Translations under genes and position numbers: made by a program
In this document: in pieces, positions 9,061-17,473 of the stretch
How positions within the stretch are numbered: position 1 is the first letter of the stretch
Layout: each line of letters starts with the position of its first letter
The notes under the pieces: model-generated
Seen by the model: only the letters and a program-made list of their open reading frames with translations
What the model was told of the DNA's origin: nothing
Databases searched by the model: none
Assembly (NCBI GenBank): GCA_023428905.1
Contig: JAEYWP010000014.1
Coordinates: forward strand, 46,619 to 110,618
Source of the DNA: Verrucomicrobiota bacterium
Lineage (GTDB): Bacteria; Verrucomicrobiota; Verrucomicrobiia; Opitutales; Opitutaceae
Length of the DNA: 64,000 nucleotides
Reading direction: 5' to 3'

Positions 9061-9974
9061 GTTACCGCCGCGCTTTTTTCAAAAGCCGCCACCACCTCTG
9101 GCTGCTTCTGTTGACCGTGGGCCTGGGGTTCGCCTCGGGCCAGGCGCTCGGCCTGCTGGCCGGCCTCACTCTCTATGCTCTGGGTTGGGTTTATCTGCCC
9201 GACGCGGGGTTCTTCCGACGTCAGGTCGACGCGCATCTGAAGGCGGAGCAGGACCGGGTGGAGTCCGCCAAGTGGGCGGAATTCCAGGCCCAGCATGACG
9301 CCCTGCTGTCGTCCCTCTCCCCGGTGCGGCGCACCCGCTATAACCAGCTTGCCGGCCTCTGCGCCGCGATCGAGAAGGCGTCCAACGAGGCGCAGAGCGC
9401 GACCGGGATGGACCTGGAATCGCGGCTGGAAAAACTGGACGAGCTGCTCTGGACCTTTCTGCGCATGCTGACGGTGGAGCAGACCCTGGAGGTTTTCCTC
9501 GAGAGCGAGCGCAAGGAGCGGATTCCCGAGGTGGTGCGTTCGCTCGAGGCGGAGGCCGAAACCCTCACGGTGGAGGTCGCCGAGCTGAAGACGCGCACAC
9601 CGGTTCCCCTCGCGCTCGCACCGAAGGAGAGGCTGCTCACCTCGCGCCTGGAACGTCTGAGCGGGCTGCGGCAGCGCCAGGCCAAGCTGGAACAGGCGCA
9701 GGCCAACCTGGAGCTGATCCGTTCCGAGCAGGAGCGCCTGGTCGAGCAGGTGAAGCTGATCCGCGCCGACGCGGTGGCCTCCAAGAACGCCGACGCGCTG
9801 TCCGCGCGCATCGACCTCAGCATTGAGCACCTCTCCACCACCAACCAGTGGCTCTCCGAACTCACCGAATTCAAGGACGTGACCCAGCAGATGCCGGAGA
9901 TGCCGGCGCACGCCCGGGCCCGCCGCCTTTCCGCCTCCACCCCGCCGCAGCTGCCCAATTCGCAGACCTCGTGA
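9042..9974 (+). CDS. Coiled-coil inner-membrane protein of the PspA/AAA+ block
   Basis: A 310-residue protein with two adjacent hydrophobic segments near the N-terminus (about 19-51, HHLWLLLLTVGLGFASGQ and LGLLAGLTLYALGWVYLP) and a long, charged, coiled-coil cytoplasmic part (about 70-285). I recognise no catalytic motif. The ATG at 9042 overlaps the previous gene by 19 bases; a GTG at 9057 is an alternative start. The end overlaps the AAA+ gene by four bases (GTGA), so the two are translationally coupled. It could be the membrane adaptor that brings the ATPase to the membrane or to PspA; that role is inferred from context only. Confidence 0.8.
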   Translation: MVHGGVSYRRAFFKSRHHLWLLLLTVGLGFASGQALGLLAGLTLYALGWVYLPDAGFFRRQVDAHLKAEQDRVESAKWAEFQAQHDALLSSLSPVRRTRYNQLAGLCAAIEKASNEAQSATGMDLESRLEKLDELLWTFLRMLTVEQTLEVFLESERKERIPEVVRSLEAEAETLTVEVAELKTRTPVPLALAPKERLLTSRLERLSGLRQRQAKLEQAQANLELIRSEQERLVEQVKLIRADAVASKNADALSARIDLSIEHLSTTNQWLSELTEFKDVTQQMPEMPAHARARRLSASTPPQLPNSQTS

Positions 9975-11737
9975 ACGCGACTCTCCCCATCCCCTCCCGC
10001 ACCAGCCTGCCCGCCTGGGCGGGCGACCTGGCCCGCCTCTGGAACAGCGGTGCACACAGTCTTTTCCTGCTTCACGGCAATGTCTTTGACCTGCACCCGG
10101 TCCGCGTGTCACCGCGCACCGACTACGGCAGCCTCACCGCCTTTTTCTCCCAGCGTCTTTTTGCCGGCCGCGCGTATTTGATGTTCTACGACATCGGGGA
10201 GGGGTTGTCCTTCGGCAGCCCCGCCATGCAGGCGCGCTTCTTTGAGTGGCTGCGGGTCTTCGACGAGGTGGAGGGGACCGCCTTTCATCAGCAGGGACCG
10301 CCGCGCGCCTTCAACGAGCTCGTCCCCATCCTCCGGCGCTTTTTCCTGAAACTCGCGGACGACCAGGCGACCGAGCGCGGCCTTACCCTCGTCCTGCGTT
10401 TCCCGGAGAAGATCATCCCGGCGGCGGAGGAGGCGAGCGCCTCGGTGGACGAACGCGCCGCCCTGGTCACGCTCCTGCGCTGGGCGGCCTCACCGGAGCT
10501 GCTCAGCGCCGACGTCGGCATTGTGCTGGTGACGGAATCTTCCGCCGAAGTTCACTCCGATGTCGTGCAAAACCCGCATGTGGCCAGCGTTCGGATTCCG
10601 TTGCCGGACTTGGAAGAGCGACGCCGTTTTCTCGATTCCGGCTGGCTCGACCGCACCATCGGCGGCGAGGGACTCCAGGGTGCCAGCGATCTTTCCATCG
10701 ATGACCTGGCGCGCCGCACCTCCGGGCTTTCGCTGCTGCGGGTCGAACAGCTCGTGCTCGCGGTGGTGAAGTCCGGCGAGCGCCTGACGATCGACAAGGT
10801 GAGCGCGGGCAAACGGCGGCTGATCGAGGATTACTGCCAGGGATTGGTGCGCTTCAAGGATCCGCGCCCCGGCGTCTCTCTCGACCACGTTGCCACCCAC
10901 ACTGCGGCTAAGAAGCGCCTGCGTGAGCTGGCCTGGCTGATCCGCAATCAGAAGGAGGACGTGCTCGAGCGTGGCGTCCTGGTCCCCGGCCGCGTCGGCG
11001 TGGGCAAATCCTTCCTGATCGATTGTTTTGCGTCCGAGTGCGGGCTCCCCGTGCTCGAACTCGGCGACTTCCGCTCCAAGTGGGTCGGCGAAACCGAGCG
11101 CCAGCAGAGCCGCATCCTGATGACGGTCCGCGCGCTCGGGCCGGTGATTGTCGTGGTCGACGAAGCCGACGCGGTGTTCGGCAATCGCTCGGCCGACGGC
11201 GACAGCGGCGTCTCCACCCGCGTCTTCGCCGCGTTCGCCGCGCACCTCGGCGACAGCAGCCTGCGCGGCCGGGAGTTGTGGATCGCCATGACCTCGCGGC
11301 CCGACCTGCTCGCGATCGACATGAAACGCCAGGGGCGTTTCGGCCTCTGCGTGCCGCTGTTCGCCGCCCAGACTGCAGACGAGGTGGCGGAGCTCTTCAG
11401 CGTGATTGCGCGGGTGAAGAAAATCGCGCTCGGCGACGACGTGCTCGCGTTTGTGCGGAATGCCCTGGGTGAAAAGGCCCTGACCGGCAGCGACGTCGAG
11501 GCGATCCTGATCCGTGCAAAGGAGCGCGCCGTGCTGGCCCAGCGCGACCAGGATGTGCAGTTGGCCGACGTGCGCGAGGCGGTGGAGTCCTTTATCGACC
11601 CCCTCGATCCGAGGATGCTCGCCCTCCAGGAACTCGCCGCGGTCCTCGCCTGCTCCGACCGGCGTTTCCTCCCGGAACGTTACGCGCAGGTGCCGCGGGA
11701 AACGGTGGCGGCGCAGTTTTCGGCCCTCCGGCCCTAG
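9971..11737 (+). CDS. AAA+ ATPase with degenerate N-terminal module and one active AAA domain
   Basis: A 588-residue cytoplasmic AAA+ protein starting at GTG 9971 inside the previous stop. The C-terminal AAA domain is complete: Walker A GRVGVGKSF (about 339-347), Walker B VIVVVDEADAVF with Asp397/Glu398, sensor-1-like AMTSRPD (about 440), and arginine-finger-like KRQGRFG (about 452-458). The N-terminal 300 residues (LFLLHGNVFDL, LVLRFPEKI, VGIVLVTES, IPLPDLEERRRFL) have the strand order of a second AAA module but no Walker A. The pairing of a PspA-like ESCRT-III protein with an AAA+ enzyme parallels ESCRT-III/Vps4, but the ATPase could equally serve a protein-quality role. Coupled to the coiled-coil membrane gene. 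Confidence 0.88.
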   Translation: MNATLPIPSRTSLPAWAGDLARLWNSGAHSLFLLHGNVFDLHPVRVSPRTDYGSLTAFFSQRLFAGRAYLMFYDIGEGLSFGSPAMQARFFEWLRVFDEVEGTAFHQQGPPRAFNELVPILRRFFLKLADDQATERGLTLVLRFPEKIIPAAEEASASVDERAALVTLLRWAASPELLSADVGIVLVTESSAEVHSDVVQNPHVASVRIPLPDLEERRRFLDSGWLDRTIGGEGLQGASDLSIDDLARRTSGLSLLRVEQLVLAVVKSGERLTIDKVSAGKRRLIEDYCQGLVRFKDPRPGVSLDHVATHTAAKKRLRELAWLIRNQKEDVLERGVLVPGRVGVGKSFLIDCFASECGLPVLELGDFRSKWVGETERQQSRILMTVRALGPVIVVVDEADAVFGNRSADGDSGVSTRVFAAFAAHLGDSSLRGRELWIAMTSRPDLLAIDMKRQGRFGLCVPLFAAQTADEVAELFSVIARVKKIALGDDVLAFVRNALGEKALTGSDVEAILIRAKERAVLAQRDQDVQLADVREAVESFIDPLDPRMLALQELAAVLACSDRRFLPERYAQVPRETVAAQFSALRP

Positions 11738-11876
11738 CCGCGGTTGAGGGGACGGCCCGCCCCGGCACGGCGTCGAGCCTCACGCCGCGACGCGGCATGC
11801 GGGACTTTCCCGGTGCGCATTTCCGATGAACCGAAGGCGCCGACGCGGGGTCGTACCCGACCCACCACCGCACACC

Positions 11877-12236
11877 ATGGGACTCCCACTTGTACCGATT
11901 CTCTCCGCGCTGACGCCGGTCGTGCTCGGCGCCTTCGACCTCTATCGCAAGCGGCGCGAGGCGCGGGAGGCGAACTCCGGCGCACCCTCCCAGGCTGAGG
12001 GGATGCGCACGCCGGATGTGCTGGCCAAGCGCATGGACGAACTCGAAGCCTCGGATGTGGAGCAGGCACGCCTGATCAGCCAACTCTCGAACACCGTCGA
12101 GGCGCTGGCAAAGACGCTCCAGCAGGAAATTGAAGCGGGACGGCGGCGCGACGTGCAGCTGCGCCAGCGTCTCTGGATCGCCTATGGAGTGGCGGGCATG
12201 AGCGCCCTCCTGGCATTGTGGGTCGGCCTCCGCTGA
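11877..12236 (+). CDS. Small two-helix membrane protein with coiled-coil centre
   Basis: A 119-residue protein with hydrophobic segments at both ends (GLPLVPILSALTPVVLGAF near residue 2 and the last 25 residues ending LLALWVGLR) and a charged coiled-coil centre (ELEASDVEQARLISQLSNTV). I recognise no family. It follows the AAA+ gene by 139 bp on the same strand and may belong to that block. An upstream in-frame ATG at 11826 would add an Arg-rich stretch unlike the rest, so the ATG at 11877 is preferred. Confidence 0.7.
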   Translation: MGLPLVPILSALTPVVLGAFDLYRKRREAREANSGAPSQAEGMRTPDVLAKRMDELEASDVEQARLISQLSNTVEALAKTLQQEIEAGRRRDVQLRQRLWIAYGVAGMSALLALWVGLR

Positions 12237-12281
12237 CGGGACGACCCACCGCGTGATCTCACGGCGCGGGGCCGATCCGGC

Positions 12282-12491
12282 TCAGCGCTTGGCGATCTTC
12301 TTGGCGCGCGAGACGACCTTCTTGCGGCCGGTGCTGCGGCCGAGCGACTTCTTCGCCGTCTTCACCGCGCGTTTTGCCTTCTTCTTCGGGGTGCGGGTGG
12401 CCTTGGCCACGCGGCCCCCGGTGTATTCAATTTCGTGTTTCTGCGAGGAGACACGTTTCGAGTCCTGCTTCCTGCGTTTTGAGGTTGCCAT
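12282..12491 (-). CDS. Small lysine/arginine-rich basic protein (histone-like)
   Basis: A 69-residue, strongly basic protein starting at the ATG at 12491. Roughly 40 percent of residues are Lys or Arg, arranged in AK/KK repeats (PKKKAKRAVKTAKKSLGRST), with a less basic patch SSQKHEIEYTGG near residue 16. Such composition fits nucleic-acid binding, like the H1-type tails of bacterial histone-like proteins, but the family is not one I can name. A longer open frame reaches 12560, but its extra residues do not look native. It is convergent with the membrane-protein gene and lies 81 bp after the start of upp. Confidence 0.7.
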   Translation of the reverse strand: MATSKRRKQDSKRVSSQKHEIEYTGGRVAKATRTPKKKAKRAVKTAKKSLGRSTGRKKVVSRAKKIAKR

Positions 12492-12572
12492 AGCGACGTA
12501 ACAGTCCTGTTGCGCGGCCGAGAGTTCCCGCCAACCGGTGTAGTGAGCGCGGCATGACACCGCGCGCGCCGC

Positions 12573-13187
12573 TCAGGTGCCGTAGAGACGGTCGCCAAAA
12601 TCGCCGAGCCCGGGCAGGATGTACTTCCTTCCGTTCAGCTCGCGGTCGAGGGCGCCGGCAAAGATCCGCACCCGCGGGTGAGATGCCTGCACCGCCTGCA
12701 CACCCTCCGGGGACGCGACGATGTTGAGCATGCAGACATCGTCCGCACCGCGTTCGAAAATCACATCGAGTGCCTGAACCGCCGAGCCGCCGGTCGCCAG
12801 CATCGGGTCGACCAGCATCACCCGCGCGCCGCCCAGCGGTGGAAGCTTGCAGTAGTAGCTGCGCGCACGCGCGGTCTCATGGTCGCGCTCCAGTCCGATG
12901 TAGCCGACGCTGACATCGGGAAAGAGATCTACGATCGGATCGAGCATGCCGAGGCCTGCGCGCAGGATCGGCACCGCCACGAGCGGCTGGGCCAGCACGC
13001 GCCCCGTGCAGGCCTCCAGGGGCGTATTCACCAGGGCGGTTTCGGTGCGGAGGTCGCGCGTGGCCTCGAGCGCCAGCAACAGGGAGATCTGGTGGCAGAG
13101 GACGCGAAACTGCGCCGGAGGCGTGCTTTTTTCCCGGAGACGGGCGAGGACGTGGTGGGCGAGCGGGTGCTCCAGCGTGGAAAACAT
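12573..13187 (-). CDS. upp: Uracil phosphoribosyltransferase
   Basis: Converts uracil and PRPP to UMP in pyrimidine salvage. At 204 residues it has the usual length. The PRPP-binding loop VDPMLATGGSA, the flexible-loop region YIGLERDHET and the uracil-binding C-terminus YILPGLGDFGDRLYGT are all present. The ATG at 13187 gives MFSTLEHPLAHHVLARLR, the family's typical N-terminus; the longer open frame upstream is not coding. The nucleoside deoxyribosyltransferase-like gene lies directly upstream on the same strand (53-bp gap), making a nucleobase-salvage pair. Confidence 0.96.
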   Translation of the reverse strand: MFSTLEHPLAHHVLARLREKSTPPAQFRVLCHQISLLLALEATRDLRTETALVNTPLEACTGRVLAQPLVAVPILRAGLGMLDPIVDLFPDVSVGYIGLERDHETARARSYYCKLPPLGGARVMLVDPMLATGGSAVQALDVIFERGADDVCMLNIVASPEGVQAVQASHPRVRIFAGALDRELNGRKYILPGLGDFGDRLYGT

Positions 13188-13240
13188 GGTGTGAGGTGAG
13201 GGGCGGCGGGCGGCTCTGCGCCGCGGCGGGGCGGCGTTGG

Positions 13241-13942
13241 CTAGAGCAGATCGCGCTCCACCTTGCGTTGGAGGATCTCCTCGAACTCTCGGCGGAGGTC
13301 CTTTTCCTTGCCGCGCAGTCCCGGCATGAGCGCGAGCCAGTTGTAGACTTCCTCCCGCAGGTGCTTCGGCATGACGGGCTCGATCGCGGTGACGCGGTCG
13401 AGGGCGCGGACACACGCCTGGGCGATCTGGTCGCACATCACGTGGGAATCGGCCGAACTCTGAAGCCCGGCGAGCCGGACCACCTCATCGAGCGGCTGGT
13501 GGCGACGGCGTTTCATCACGCCCTTGTAGGTGCCGAGGCTGTCGACGATCACATTGACGGTGCGCGGATAGAAGCTGGTCATCAGGTTCCACGGGTCTCC
13601 GCGTTGGTCGCCGCCCTGGCGAAAATCACTTCGCAGGATGACCGAGGGGATGTCCGCGAACTTTGCGAACATGAATTCCACCACCGTGCCCGAGTCCAGC
13701 TCGGTGCCGTCGTAGTTGAAGAGCCCGAGGTCGCAGTTGAGGAGAGTCTGGATGTCCTGATCGCGGATCGAATGCGCGGTGTTGCCACGTTGCTCCAGGT
13801 TTTGCGGCAGGATGCACAGGTACCGCCCGTGCGATCGTTCGTAGATCGCCTCGGCGAGGTAGGCATTTCCGATCAGGTGCTTGGCGCTAAAGAGCTCGCT
13901 GGCAAAATACACCGTGTAGCTCTTCGTGCGTTTGTTCTTCAT
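13241..13942 (-). CDS. Nucleoside 2-deoxyribosyltransferase family protein
   Basis: A 233-residue protein whose first 130 residues match the nucleoside 2-deoxyribosyltransferase fold: YFASELFSAKHLIGN near the start, DLGLFNYDGTELDSGTVVEF with the family 'DG...DSGT..E' signature holding the presumed catalytic Glu, and a following Ile/Leu-rich strand. These enzymes move deoxyribose between bases or hydrolyse deoxynucleosides. The C-terminal 100 residues are an extra helical part (MKRRRHQPLDEVVRLAGLQS, LREEVYNWLALMPGL) not found in the short 150-residue enzymes. Being just upstream of upp it likely feeds nucleobases to salvage. Start is the ATG at 13942. Confidence 0.85.
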   Translation of the reverse strand: MKNKRTKSYTVYFASELFSAKHLIGNAYLAEAIYERSHGRYLCILPQNLEQRGNTAHSIRDQDIQTLLNCDLGLFNYDGTELDSGTVVEFMFAKFADIPSVILRSDFRQGGDQRGDPWNLMTSFYPRTVNVIVDSLGTYKGVMKRRRHQPLDEVVRLAGLQSSADSHVMCDQIAQACVRALDRVTAIEPVMPKHLREEVYNWLALMPGLRGKEKDLRREFEEILQRKVERDLL

Positions 13943-14034
13943 GGGGCGGCGCTGCAAGGGAACGCACACCCCCGCGCCGGCTCAACCGGAAAACGCGGCG
14001 GGATGCCGCGGTTCCGCCTGTAGTCGGCCAGCCG

Positions 14035-16467
14035 TTACCGGGTGCCGCCGCCGCCCTGGTGCGGTTCAAGGCGGAGGGTATGCCGGGTCGGACCCGGGAG
14101 CAGAGGCGTCGGCTCTCCCTGGATCCAAGCCTCGTGGCCGGCGCTGAAATAAGGGGACAGCGGATGCCCGCTCTGCCCTCCCGGCATGTGGAAAAGACCC
14201 TGCTCCTCGCGCCCGGGCGAAACGACGAGGCGCTCAGAGGCGCCATCGTCCGGGGCCTGCACGCGCGGCGTGTCGTAGTCCCCCGGCAGCGGCACCGGCG
14301 GGAGGCTCAGCCACGACGCCAGGGGTTTGAAGATGCCGGCGAAGGGATGGCGGATGGCGGAGGTGTTGAAGCGTCCCCAAGTGGCGCTTTCAACCGCGAG
14401 GTTGGCGTCGTCCAGTTCCTTCTGCACCGCATCCACTGCGGCGAGGAGCAGGGCGTCCCAGGAGGCATGGTCGGCGCCGAGCAGGTGCTCGGGCTTTTCC
14501 TCCAACATCTGCCAGAGCGCCGGCTCGTAGTGAAACCGCCGGTACGAAAAGAAGGGATGGACCTCCGCGCAGCGCTCGAAGAGCGGCGGCAGGGCGAGGC
14601 GCACGACGTGGTGGCGAAAGCGCCGGACCAGGCGGTAGCTGACAGAGTCGGCCTCCGCCGCCGCCTTCCACGGGAGGAGGGCCTCGCGCAGGCGCGCGCG
14701 GGCGCGCGATTGAGTGATGGCGTCATCCGTCAGGACCGCTGTGAGCAGCTGGTGCCAGCGGTCGAGGTGACGTGCCCCCGTGTCGAGCTGGACCGCCAGA
14801 AGGTCGCGAGGGACGGCGTCGCGCAAGGGCGTCAGCAGGTCGCGGATACGGGAGGCGCGGGGGGCGCGGTCGTAGCCGCCGTCGCCGAGGACCGCCAACG
14901 CCGGGCCTCCGAGGATGCGCTGGTTGGCCGTCCAGAGCTGGCCGGAGGCGGGTGAGATCACGGTGGGTACTGCTTCGGCGGGGAGGAAACCCTCCCAGCG
15001 CCGGTCTCCAAACGTCCAGGAGACGGGTAGCCGCCCGTCGAAACCGATCCTCTTCGGCAAAAAGCCGCAGATCGTCCAGGCGATGCGCCCGTCCTTCGCG
15101 GCAATGACGATGTTCTGCACGGGGATGCCGGAGCGGTGGGCCACCGCGACTGCCTCCTCCACCGTGCGAGCCGACGCCATGTCGAGCAGCCCATAGTTGG
15201 CGGCCGCGGGGTCGTGCATGGTCCAACGCAGGGCGAGAGATTTGCGGGCCGCGTTTCGTCCCACCACCGGGCCGTGCACCGTCCAGTCGTAATACACCGT
15301 GACCGGATCCTCGCCCTTCACCGCGATCACTTCCTCGCGTTTTTCCATCGTGAGAAGCCCCTCGCGGTCAGCGTAGACCAAGGGGTCGAGAGTCGAGACG
15401 TCGATAATGGCGAGGTCGCTCACGTCTGCGTTGGCATTGGTGAAGCCCCACGCGACATGACCATTGCTTCCGACGATCAGAGCGGGGGCGCCGGGCAGGG
15501 TCACGCCCACCAGCCGTACGGTTTCGTTGGTGGCGGGATCGGGGTGGATCAGGACGGCGCGGTACCAGACATTGGGCAAACGGAGTGACAGGTGCATGTC
15601 GCTGGCCAGGAGCGCCCCGCCGCCGTTCGCTGTCCGTTCGGCGGAAAGGGCAAAGCCATTTGAGCCGGGAAGGACGGTGTCGTCATCGTCGCCAAGGCGG
15701 GAGAGTGCGGGAGAGGGAACCACCGACTCCTCCTTCGGGCGGAGGTTGATTCGTCGAGGGCCCGGCATGGACGGGAGCGTTTCCGTGCTTTCGTCGAGCG
15801 CGGCGTCGCCCGGCCCCACCAGCGGGGCGAAGTAGGCGAGCGCTTGTGGACCCAAGACGTCGCGCACCGCTGCCAGTGACTGCTCGTAGCCTCCCCGATC
15901 ATCCTGGAGGTCGAGGGTCATGGCATAGATCAGCAGCACGCAGTCCTCCGGGAGCCACGGCTCGGGGTCACTGCGAAGGAGCAGGTATTCGAAGGGTTTG
16001 TCGCGCAGTGACCGCAGCCCCGCGTTGGCACCGCCGGCGTAGGCGTCCAGGACCGCGCGCTGGTGCTCGGGCAGCTGGCTGAGGACGGCCTGCGCCAGTC
16101 GGCGAAATCCATGCACGCGCACCCGTTTGTCCATCTCCACCGCGGCGGCACCCACCAGGGCGGCGAGCTCACCGGCGGCGCGCCGGCGCGAAAGGTCCAT
16201 CTGGAAAAAACGATCTTGGGCGTGGAGGAAACCGAGCGCCCGGGCTGCATCCGCCTGGGACTGGGCGCGGATGGTGGGTACGCCGGCGGCGTCCCGCTCC
16301 ACCACCACCGCGGCGGAGAGGCCGCTGAGTGCCGCCGTGCCCTCGAGCTGCGGCAGGCTGCGTTTCACCCGGTGGTGTAACCAAAACCCGGCTGCGCCCG
16401 CGAGGAGGACCAGCAGGGTGACGGCGCTGAAAAGGAAACGGAGACGTTTGGCGGCAGTGGGCGACAT
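14035..16467 (-). CDS. Penicillin acylase family hydrolase (Ntn hydrolase)
   Basis: An 810-residue amidohydrolase of the S45 family, which cleaves amide bonds in beta-lactams, acyl-homoserine lactones or related acyl amides. A transmembrane or signal segment covers about 11-31. The alpha-chain motif LGFLHAQDRFFQMDL is at about 78-92. The self-processing site is LPGSNGF, with Ser269 as the N-terminal nucleophile of the beta chain after cleavage; GALLASDMHL and the later oxyanion-type TNANADVSD follow. It is probably exported and matured in the periplasm. It starts two bases after the stop of the DUF5069-gluconokinase gene, so the two are likely cotranscribed, though no metabolic link is clear. 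The substrate is unknown. Confidence 0.93.
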   Translation of the reverse strand: MSPTAAKRLRFLFSAVTLLVLLAGAAGFWLHHRVKRSLPQLEGTAALSGLSAAVVVERDAAGVPTIRAQSQADAARALGFLHAQDRFFQMDLSRRRAAGELAALVGAAAVEMDKRVRVHGFRRLAQAVLSQLPEHQRAVLDAYAGGANAGLRSLRDKPFEYLLLRSDPEPWLPEDCVLLIYAMTLDLQDDRGGYEQSLAAVRDVLGPQALAYFAPLVGPGDAALDESTETLPSMPGPRRINLRPKEESVVPSPALSRLGDDDDTVLPGSNGFALSAERTANGGGALLASDMHLSLRLPNVWYRAVLIHPDPATNETVRLVGVTLPGAPALIVGSNGHVAWGFTNANADVSDLAIIDVSTLDPLVYADREGLLTMEKREEVIAVKGEDPVTVYYDWTVHGPVVGRNAARKSLALRWTMHDPAAANYGLLDMASARTVEEAVAVAHRSGIPVQNIVIAAKDGRIAWTICGFLPKRIGFDGRLPVSWTFGDRRWEGFLPAEAVPTVISPASGQLWTANQRILGGPALAVLGDGGYDRAPRASRIRDLLTPLRDAVPRDLLAVQLDTGARHLDRWHQLLTAVLTDDAITQSRARARLREALLPWKAAAEADSVSYRLVRRFRHHVVRLALPPLFERCAEVHPFFSYRRFHYEPALWQMLEEKPEHLLGADHASWDALLLAAVDAVQKELDDANLAVESATWGRFNTSAIRHPFAGIFKPLASWLSLPPVPLPGDYDTPRVQAPDDGASERLVVSPGREEQGLFHMPGGQSGHPLSPYFSAGHEAWIQGEPTPLLPGPTRHTLRLEPHQGGGGTR

Positions 16468-16469
16468 GC

Positions 16470-17420
16470 TCAGAGGTCGAAGGCGCTGCGGATCTGCTGC
16501 ACCAGCTCAACGGGAGAGCGGGTGATCTCCAGCGTGAGCGCGTCGGTGGGCTCCTCCAGGGCAGCGAGCTGACTGTCCAGCATCTCCGGTTTCATGAAGT
16601 GCCCGCTTCGCTCACTGATGCGTTTCCACAGGACGTCGCGCTCTCCCTTGAGATAAACCAACCGGGTCCCGGGCAGGTCGGTCATCAGGGTGGTGCGGTA
16701 GCGCTGCTTCAGGCTGGAGCAGGTGACCACGCCGGATTCGCCGCGTCGCAGAGTCGTGCGGATGTGGTCGCGGATCGCCTCCAGCCAAGGTGCGCGGTCC
16801 TGGTCGTCGAGGGGCTGACCGGCCGCCATCTTCGCAATATTCGCGGGTGAATGGAATTCGTCCGCATCACGGAAGGACCAGCCCAGCGCTTCCCCCAGCG
16901 CGGCGCCCACGGTCGATTTCCCGCTCCCGGCCACACCCATCAACACGATGACGAGCGGGTCGCGGAGGAGCCAGGCCTTGCTCCGCACCGGGTCGCGCCC
17001 CTCGTCGTAGTCGAGCACGTCGAAAAAGCAGTCGATGGGCAGGTGGGTGAGACCGAACTCGGCGCAGCGTTGACGGAGCAGTTCGGTGCGGTCGTCGCGC
17101 CACCCGAGTTTGGTCATGAAGCGGTTCCAGATCATGCACTCCTCGTCATCCCGCGGCGTGCCGCGCGCTTCGGCCCACGCCAGGATTTCCGTGTCGCTCC
17201 CGCCGGCGAGGGTGCGTGCCACCAGGTCCTCATAGGCGATGCCGAGGAAACGGCAGCAGCGTGCGTCAAACACAACTGGTCGCGGCGCCCCGAGATTGAC
17301 GACATAGTCCGCGGGAAGTCGCCCTGCCGCGTGAAGCCGGATCTTGTCGAGCATGCGCCCGAAATAAACGAGGCGACCGACGCGAGCGTAAGGACTGCGC
17401 AGACCGGGAACGTGTGGCAT
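16470..17420 (-). CDS. DUF5069 - gluconokinase fusion protein
   Basis: A 316-residue two-domain protein. Residues 1-140 match DUF5069 (LRSPYARVGRLVYFGRMLDKIRLHAAG, split around residue 20, then ILAWAEARG and WNRFMTKLGWRDD). Residues 153-316 form a full gluconokinase of the GntK shikimate-kinase-like type: P-loop GVAGSGKST (162-170), FRDADEFHSPANIAKM, and GQPLDDQDRAPWL. GntK phosphorylates D-gluconate to 6-phosphogluconate with ATP. Stand-alone gluconokinases are about 170 residues, so the DUF5069 part is a fused extra of unknown role. The ATG at 17420 is chosen because similarity starts there. Confidence 0.88.
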   Translation of the reverse strand: MPHVPGLRSPYARVGRLVYFGRMLDKIRLHAAGRLPADYVVNLGAPRPVVFDARCCRFLGIAYEDLVARTLAGGSDTEILAWAEARGTPRDDEECMIWNRFMTKLGWRDDRTELLRQRCAEFGLTHLPIDCFFDVLDYDEGRDPVRSKAWLLRDPLVIVLMGVAGSGKSTVGAALGEALGWSFRDADEFHSPANIAKMAAGQPLDDQDRAPWLEAIRDHIRTTLRRGESGVVTCSSLKQRYRTTLMTDLPGTRLVYLKGERDVLWKRISERSGHFMKPEMLDSQLAALEEPTDALTLEITRSPVELVQQIRSAFDL

Positions 17421-17473
17421 AAGGCCGGGTGCCCTAGCACACGGGGGTGGGAAATTCCAGAACGAGTGCGGAC

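Noticed and set aside
14035..17420. Metabolic link between the penicillin acylase and gluconokinase
   Set aside because: The two genes are almost touching, but no shared substrate or pathway is known; treated as cotranscription only.
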